Of a stretch of 64,000 nt of DNA, positions 58,605-64,000 are shown piece after piece (position 1 is the first letter of the stretch; each line of letters begins with the position of its first letter). This stretch comes from an uncultured Clostridia bacterium (GTDB lineage: Bacteria; Bacillota; Clostridia; Christensenellales; UBA1242), in assembly GCA_947630745.1 (NCBI GenBank), contig CANRIT010000004.1:44122-108121 (forward strand), read 5' to 3'. A program made the translations under genes and the position numbers. The notes under the pieces are model-generated. The model was not told where the DNA came from and did not search any database. It saw nothing but the letters and a program-made list of their open reading frames with translations.

Positions 58605-60818
58605 ATGAAAATTGTGGGCAGTGTTGTTAATACCGTGTTTAGAAATGCAGAAAATGGCTATTCTGTAATTAATTTGTCATATAACAACAAGCGGCTTACC
58701 GCGGTTGGCAGCCTGCCCGAAGTGTACGAAGGGCAAACGCTTGAACTTGATGGCGAATTTGTGGTTAACAAGCGATTTGGCGAGCAGTTTAAGGTGGACG
58801 AGGCGCGCGTGATTGAGCCAACCACCCTGCCTGCCATTGAAAGGTATTTGTCAAGCGGGCTTATTTATGGCATTGGCCCCGCCACCGCCAAAAAGATTGT
58901 TAACGAATTTGGGCTTGACACGCTTTCCGTGCTTGAATTTGCCCCGCTTAAACTTAGCAAAATTCGCGGCATTTCGCGCCAAAAGGCAATGGAAATTTCC
59001 AACGCGTATAACGATATGAAAGGCATGCAGTCTGCCATTATGTTTTTGCAATCGCACAACATTTCCACCAACCTTGCCATAAAAATTTACAATATTTATA
59101 AGGACAAAACCATAGAAGTGGTTAAAAACAACCCATATCAGTTGGTTGAAGATATTGACGGCGTTGGCTTTTTGACCGCGGACAAAATTGCGCTTAAACT
59201 TGGCATTGATGTGTATGGCGAAAACCGCATAAAAGCCGGGCTTGTGTACTGCCTTAAACTTTTTAGCGAGCGTGAGGGGCACACCTATCTGCCGAAAGAA
59301 GATTTGGTTAACAGTTGCATGGAAATTTTAAGTTTTGGCGAGCAAGAACGCCACCTTGTTGAGCAGTCAGTGGATTTTTTAAGTGTGGAAGGGCAAATTA
59401 AAACCTTCAACTATCGCGGCAAAGACATTTGCGTGCTTACCAAGTTTTATTTCCACGAAAAATATGTGGCGCAAAAGTTGTTTAAACTCACATTCAACCG
59501 CTTTAATGACGATTTCAACTTTTTGGAAAATGTCAACTTTTATCAGCGCTTGCATAACATTCAGCTTAATGGCGAGCAGACCGATGCCGTGCTTACCGCT
59601 CTAACTAAGGGCGTGTCGATTATAACTGGCGGGCCGGGTACGGGCAAAACCACCATTGTGCGCTGCATTTTGGAGATGTTTAAAACTCAACACAAAAAAG
59701 TGTTGTTGTGTGCGCCAACCGGGCGGGCAAGCAAGCGGCTGACCGAAACCAGCGGTATGGAAGCAAAAACCATTCACCGTGCGCTTGAAATGACGGGTGA
59801 AGACACCGCCTATTTCCACCGCAATGAAGAAAACCCGCTTGACGCCGATGTTATTATTGTTGACGAAATGAGCATGGTTGACATTTCGCTTTTCTATCAC
59901 CTGCTTAAAGCAGTGCGTTCCACCACCCGCCTTATTTTGGTGGGCGATAAAGACCAATTGCCAAGTGTGGGCGCGGGCAATGTGCTTAGGGATTTAATTG
60001 AAAGTGGCAGGCTGCCAACCACCCAACTTAAAAACATTTATAGGCAGGAAGAAAACAGCCTTATTGTAACCAACGCCCACCTTATAAATTGCGGCAAAAT
60101 GCCGATATTGGACAACAAAAGTAAGGACTTTTTCTACATTGCGGGCAACGACTTAACTGCCAACAGCGAAACCATAATTGACCTTGTAACCAACCGCTTG
60201 CCAAAATATTTTGGGTATAAGCCAGAGGATATTCAGGTGCTTGCGCCTATGAAGGCGGGCCCGTGCGGAATTGATAATTTAAACAAGCGGCTGCAAATGA
60301 CAATAAATCCGCATTTTTCTGGCATTGAACTAGAAAACGAGTTTACCAAATATCATGTTGGCGACAAGGTGATGCAAATTGTAAACAACTATCAAATGAA
60401 CTATGTTAAGTACGAAGAAAATGGCGCAACCAACAATGGCGATGGCGTGTTTAATGGCGACATTGGCTACATAACCAAAATTGAACCAGACACTCACGAG
60501 GTTACCATACTTTTTGATGACGGAAAAATGTGCAAATATGCCGCATCCGACCTTTATCAAATTACGCTGGCTTACGCCATAACCATACACAAAAGTCAGG
60601 GTAGTGAATTTGATTGCGTGGTTATTCCGCTTGTGCCAGGCGCGCCAATAATTATCACCCGCAACCTATTGTACACCGCAATTACCCGCGCAAAAAAGGC
60701 GGTTGTGCTGGTGGGCAGCAAACAAATGCTTGCCCGCATGATTCACAACAACTACACCGCCCAACGCTACACCCTACTTAAAAACTTCCTTATCGACGAA
60801 TACGCCAAATCCGACTAA
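58605..60818 (+). CDS. recD2: RecD2-type ATP-dependent DNA helicase
   Basis: ITGGPGTGKTTIVRCIL, VDEMSMVD, LVGDKDQLPSVGAGNVLRDL, TIHKSQGSEFDCVVIPL; N-terminal HhH region; ATG at 58605 preferred over upstream TTG. Confidence 0.93.
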   Translation: MKIVGSVVNTVFRNAENGYSVINLSYNNKRLTAVGSLPEVYEGQTLELDGEFVVNKRFGEQFKVDEARVIEPTTLPAIERYLSSGLIYGIGPATAKKIVNEFGLDTLSVLEFAPLKLSKIRGISRQKAMEISNAYNDMKGMQSAIMFLQSHNISTNLAIKIYNIYKDKTIEVVKNNPYQLVEDIDGVGFLTADKIALKLGIDVYGENRIKAGLVYCLKLFSEREGHTYLPKEDLVNSCMEILSFGEQERHLVEQSVDFLSVEGQIKTFNYRGKDICVLTKFYFHEKYVAQKLFKLTFNRFNDDFNFLENVNFYQRLHNIQLNGEQTDAVLTALTKGVSIITGGPGTGKTTIVRCILEMFKTQHKKVLLCAPTGRASKRLTETSGMEAKTIHRALEMTGEDTAYFHRNEENPLDADVIIVDEMSMVDISLFYHLLKAVRSTTRLILVGDKDQLPSVGAGNVLRDLIESGRLPTTQLKNIYRQEENSLIVTNAHLINCGKMPILDNKSKDFFYIAGNDLTANSETIIDLVTNRLPKYFGYKPEDIQVLAPMKAGPCGIDNLNKRLQMTINPHFSGIELENEFTKYHVGDKVMQIVNNYQMNYVKYEENGATNNGDGVFNGDIGYITKIEPDTHEVTILFDDGKMCKYAASDLYQITLAYAITIHKSQGSEFDCVVIPLVPGAPIIITRNLLYTAITRAKKAVVLVGSKQMLARMIHNNYTAQRYTLLKNFLIDEYAKSD

Positions 60819-60853
60819 AAAAATCCCTTGCAAAAACAAGAGATTTTTTGTTA

Positions 60854-63800
60854 TTAATCGTAAATATATGTATATGCATAATAACCCGAATAACTACTTT
60901 TCTCAAACCTTTCTCTATCTTCCAAAAAGTCATTAGTCTTTTCGTTGACAAAAGTTTGCGGTATCCTGACAACGTCTCTCTCTCTAAAATAGCAAGTAGT
61001 AGACGAAAGCATTAGATAAACTTCTTCGCTGTTTACTGTTAGGGTCATTGAATAATCGCTTGAATCTGTTGAGAAAGTTTCACAGTTGCCCATACTTTTT
61101 ACGCTCTCCGGTATTGTAATATCTGTACGGCCTCCCCATCGACCCGTAAAAGCGCCGCCCTTTATCCTTGTTGTCCCGTCCTGAAGAGTAATAGTTCCGT
61201 GGCTCTCTACCATACCGCATGCAATTAATTCTTCGTGATATCTATAATAGATTACACCGTCTTTTGTTTCTAATTGACCTTTATCACTTTCGTCTTTTAA
61301 TATAACTGCGGCATAATCATAAAGTCTATTATTTGTAACTTGATTTAAGTCTATTTGTGATTTATTTATTACTTCAATAAGTTTGTCACAAAGACAAAAT
61401 GCGTTAGCACCTATATCAGTTACATTTTCTGGTATTGTTATTTCAGTTAATCGTCCACAATAATAAAACGCTTGTTCGCCAATTGTTGTCAAACTACTAG
61501 CATTACTCATGTCTATATTTGTTAATTGAAAACAACTACTAAATGCCTCTTTGCCAATAGTGGTTAAGTTTTCTGAAAATATAACTGTAGTCAACAAGCT
61601 AGAACAGCTTGCAAATGCGCCATTTTTTATACTTGTTGTATTTTGCTGGAAAGTAAGAACTTGCTTTTCTTCATTTGCAAAACCAGTCGCCACAACTTCA
61701 TCATCATATTTGTAATAATTAATTCCATCAACTTCTTCAAATGTGCCTGCTTTTGATTCATCAGTTATTACCCTTGCGGCTTGCTCAGCGACATGCCCAT
61801 TCCCACTGTCTCCAATTTGAATATTAGTTATACTTGTTGATTTATTTATAACTTCTACAATCTTGTTACAACCATAAAAAGCATCGCTTGCGATATTCTC
61901 TACATTTGTGCCAATTGTTACTGTCAACAAATTCCTACACCAACCAAATGCCATTTCCCCAATTTCTGTTACATTATTACCAATTGTTACGCTTGCGACC
62001 TTTTCGCAGTCATAGAACAAACGGTTTGGGATTTTTTGCACTTCATCGCCAATTATTACACTAACCCCTCCAGTTTCTAATTCTAGTCCTACGTCATCGA
62101 ACGGAGAATAAGAAGTATCAAGACTAGCATTGGTATTGTAATTAATCTTTGCTAATTTTTTACAACCACTAAACGCACCTGAACCAATGCTGGTTATATT
62201 TTTTGGTATTGTTAATTCAGTTAATCCGTTGCATCCTTTAAACGAAGCTAGCCCAATTTCGGTTGTATTTTCGCCAAATGTTATGCTTGTTATGTCGTCA
62301 ATCCCATAAAATGCGTAATCGTTTACTTTTGTAACATCATTTGGTATAACTAAATTACCTTTCACTTGAACATCATTTATATATAAATCAGTTCCAGAAG
62401 AATTTCTTACAATACCTAAATCATTCCATTGTTTTAATGTGCCACCGTATCGAATTTCAGTTATTTTATTGCAATAACTAAACGCATGAGATCCAACTTT
62501 ACTAACATTCTTACCAATTGCTATACTTTTAATATTGTCCGCGTAGTAAAACAAATAATCTGGGATAGTCTCCACTGCGTCCCCAAATATTACGGACACC
62601 CCTTCCTCCGCAGAACCAACATTATTAAATACTCTTTCTGAACTATTAAAATCGTAAGCATGTTTTGCATTGTAATTAATTTTTGTAACTGATGTACATC
62701 CATCAAATGTATCTGGCCAAATTTTTACAATACTTTCTGGTATGGTTATCTCGGTTATCCCGCTGCAACCATAAAATGCGCCATCTCCAATATTAGTGAC
62801 ATTTTTGCCTATTGTAATGTTGGAAATATTAACTTCCTGATAAAACAAATTGTTTGGTATAGTTTGAACTTCATCACCAAATATTACAGTTACACCTTTT
62901 TCTTCTGTGCCTATACCATAGAAAACATACTGGCGAGAATATGGACGTTGTGGTGAAGATAAACTTTGTGCGCTTTTTGCATTATAATAAATCTTTGTAA
63001 TACCTGTACACTGGTAAAATGAGTACCTGCCAAATTTATTAATATTTTTTCCAATTGTTATGGTTGCTATTGTTTTATTACTATCAAATGCATGTTCTGA
63101 AAGTTCAGTTACTGGTAAGTCCATATATGTGTCGGGTATTACAACATTTTCTACTCCACTTATGCCTTCTTTAAATCCAGTTACTGTATAGCCAGTTGAA
63201 TTTCGTTCATACGCTAAAACTTCTATTATTTCTTCTTCAAAATTAATTGTTAAATCGCCAGTTACTTGAATAGTTATTGCTGTGTCCGGTTCAGTTTCTG
63301 AATAATCTTGTTCATTAATTGTAAAAGTAACAAGTTTAGCATTGTTGCTTAAATTATATGAAATTTTTAATTCTTCTCCATAATGGATTGTGGTTAGTTC
63401 GGTAATATCATCTTCGCCACGCATTATTGTTACATGGCTTCTATCTTCAGCATCAATTGTAAGTATGTATTCGCGTGGTGATGATGTGAAGTCTGCGCGG
63501 ACATATAGATTTGCAGTAATTGGAGTTTCGCCAAAATTAAAGTGTTGCTTTTCGCCATTTAATAATATAGGTTGATTATCTTCATCAACTATTAGCCAGC
63601 CAGCAAAGGAAAATTGTTCTGAAATGGTAGGGTCTTTATGTGGAGTGTCAACTGTAATGCTATTATTATATTGAATAGATTGAGATGTTTGTTCCACCCC
63701 ATCAAAATCGAAGAAATGTACAGTAAAGGTTTGGATTTGTTCTTCATAGTGTAAGGTAATGTCTTTATCTTCTGCTGTTTTGTTGTCTGCAACAATTTTG

Positions 63801-64000
63801 TAGATTGGCAAACCAGCTTCTGTATATTCTTCAGTAAACTCAGCACCAGTTATTGAGAATGTGCTGTCATAGCCAGTTTTTGTGGTTAATTTAACTGCAA
63901 ATTTGTCGCCATGATGTAAAGGCTGAGTGGTATCTAGTTTTTCACCAGTTAGGTTTTGAATTTCTACATTTTCAAAAACATCGGCATTTGTAAATACATA
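60854..64000 (-). CDS. BspA-like leucine-rich-repeat surface protein (5' end off window)
   Basis: Repeats such as ITIGKNVTNIGDGAFYGCSGITEITIPESI; InlB-B-repeat-like segment TFTVHFFDFDGVEQTSQSIQY...; frame stays open to 64000, so the track Met is probably not the start. Confidence 0.85.
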   Translation of the reverse strand, partial: YVFTNADVFENVEIQNLTGEKLDTTQPLHHGDKFAVKLTTKTGYDSTFSITGAEFTEEYTEAGLPIYKIVADNKTAEDKDITLHYEEQIQTFTVHFFDFDGVEQTSQSIQYNNSITVDTPHKDPTISEQFSFAGWLIVDEDNQPILLNGEKQHFNFGETPITANLYVRADFTSSPREYILTIDAEDRSHVTIMRGEDDITELTTIHYGEELKISYNLSNNAKLVTFTINEQDYSETEPDTAITIQVTGDLTINFEEEIIEVLAYERNSTGYTVTGFKEGISGVENVVIPDTYMDLPVTELSEHAFDSNKTIATITIGKNINKFGRYSFYQCTGITKIYYNAKSAQSLSSPQRPYSRQYVFYGIGTEEKGVTVIFGDEVQTIPNNLFYQEVNISNITIGKNVTNIGDGAFYGCSGITEITIPESIVKIWPDTFDGCTSVTKINYNAKHAYDFNSSERVFNNVGSAEEGVSVIFGDAVETIPDYLFYYADNIKSIAIGKNVSKVGSHAFSYCNKITEIRYGGTLKQWNDLGIVRNSSGTDLYINDVQVKGNLVIPNDVTKVNDYAFYGIDDITSITFGENTTEIGLASFKGCNGLTELTIPKNITSIGSGAFSGCKKLAKINYNTNASLDTSYSPFDDVGLELETGGVSVIIGDEVQKIPNRLFYDCEKVASVTIGNNVTEIGEMAFGWCRNLLTVTIGTNVENIASDAFYGCNKIVEVINKSTSITNIQIGDSGNGHVAEQAARVITDESKAGTFEEVDGINYYKYDDEVVATGFANEEKQVLTFQQNTTSIKNGAFASCSSLLTTVIFSENLTTIGKEAFSSCFQLTNIDMSNASSLTTIGEQAFYYCGRLTEITIPENVTDIGANAFCLCDKLIEVINKSQIDLNQVTNNRLYDYAAVILKDESDKGQLETKDGVIYYRYHEELIACGMVESHGTITLQDGTTRIKGGAFTGRWGGRTDITIPESVKSMGNCETFSTDSSDYSMTLTVNSEEVYLMLSSTTCYFRERDVVRIPQTFVNEKTNDFLEDRERFEKSSYSGYYAYTYIYD

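Noticed and set aside
1-64000. CRISPR array, rRNA, tRNA or tmRNA
   Set aside because: No regularly spaced repeats, rRNA-like blocks or cloverleafs noticed by eye; short tRNAs could be missed, tRNAscan/Infernal needed.

Overview
64 kb of an AT-rich, low-GC Gram-positive-type (Bacillota/Clostridia-like) chromosome, densely coding and mostly on the minus strand. The backbone is housekeeping: spmA/spmB, smpB, rnr, secG, a pgk-tpiA-gpmI glycolytic operon, trpS, str genes (rpsL-rpsG-fusA-tuf), a complete S10-spc-alpha ribosomal super-operon (rpsJ to rplQ, with secY, adk, map, infA and rpoA), rpmE-prmC-prfA, murC, spoVG and recD2. Accessory material: a small type IV secretion-like locus (VirD4/TraG-type ATPase, VirB2-like pilin, acidic membrane protein); a two-gene unknown operon whose predicted promoter has a G10 tract between -35 and -10; a sugar-isomerase / kinase-IMPase cassette with an apparent -1 frameshift; a ~200 bp multi-stem repeat element; and two large surface proteins (GLUG-like, BspA-like LRR) at the right end. 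I saw no rRNA, tRNA or CRISPR array by eye, but no covariance search was possible. Family names come from recognising motifs in the translations; no database search was run. The best leads are the G10 promoter (10423-10452), the structured element at 20084-20285, the frameshifted kinase-phosphatase with altered metal ligands, the palindrome-overlapped pgk promoter and the structured S10 leader.
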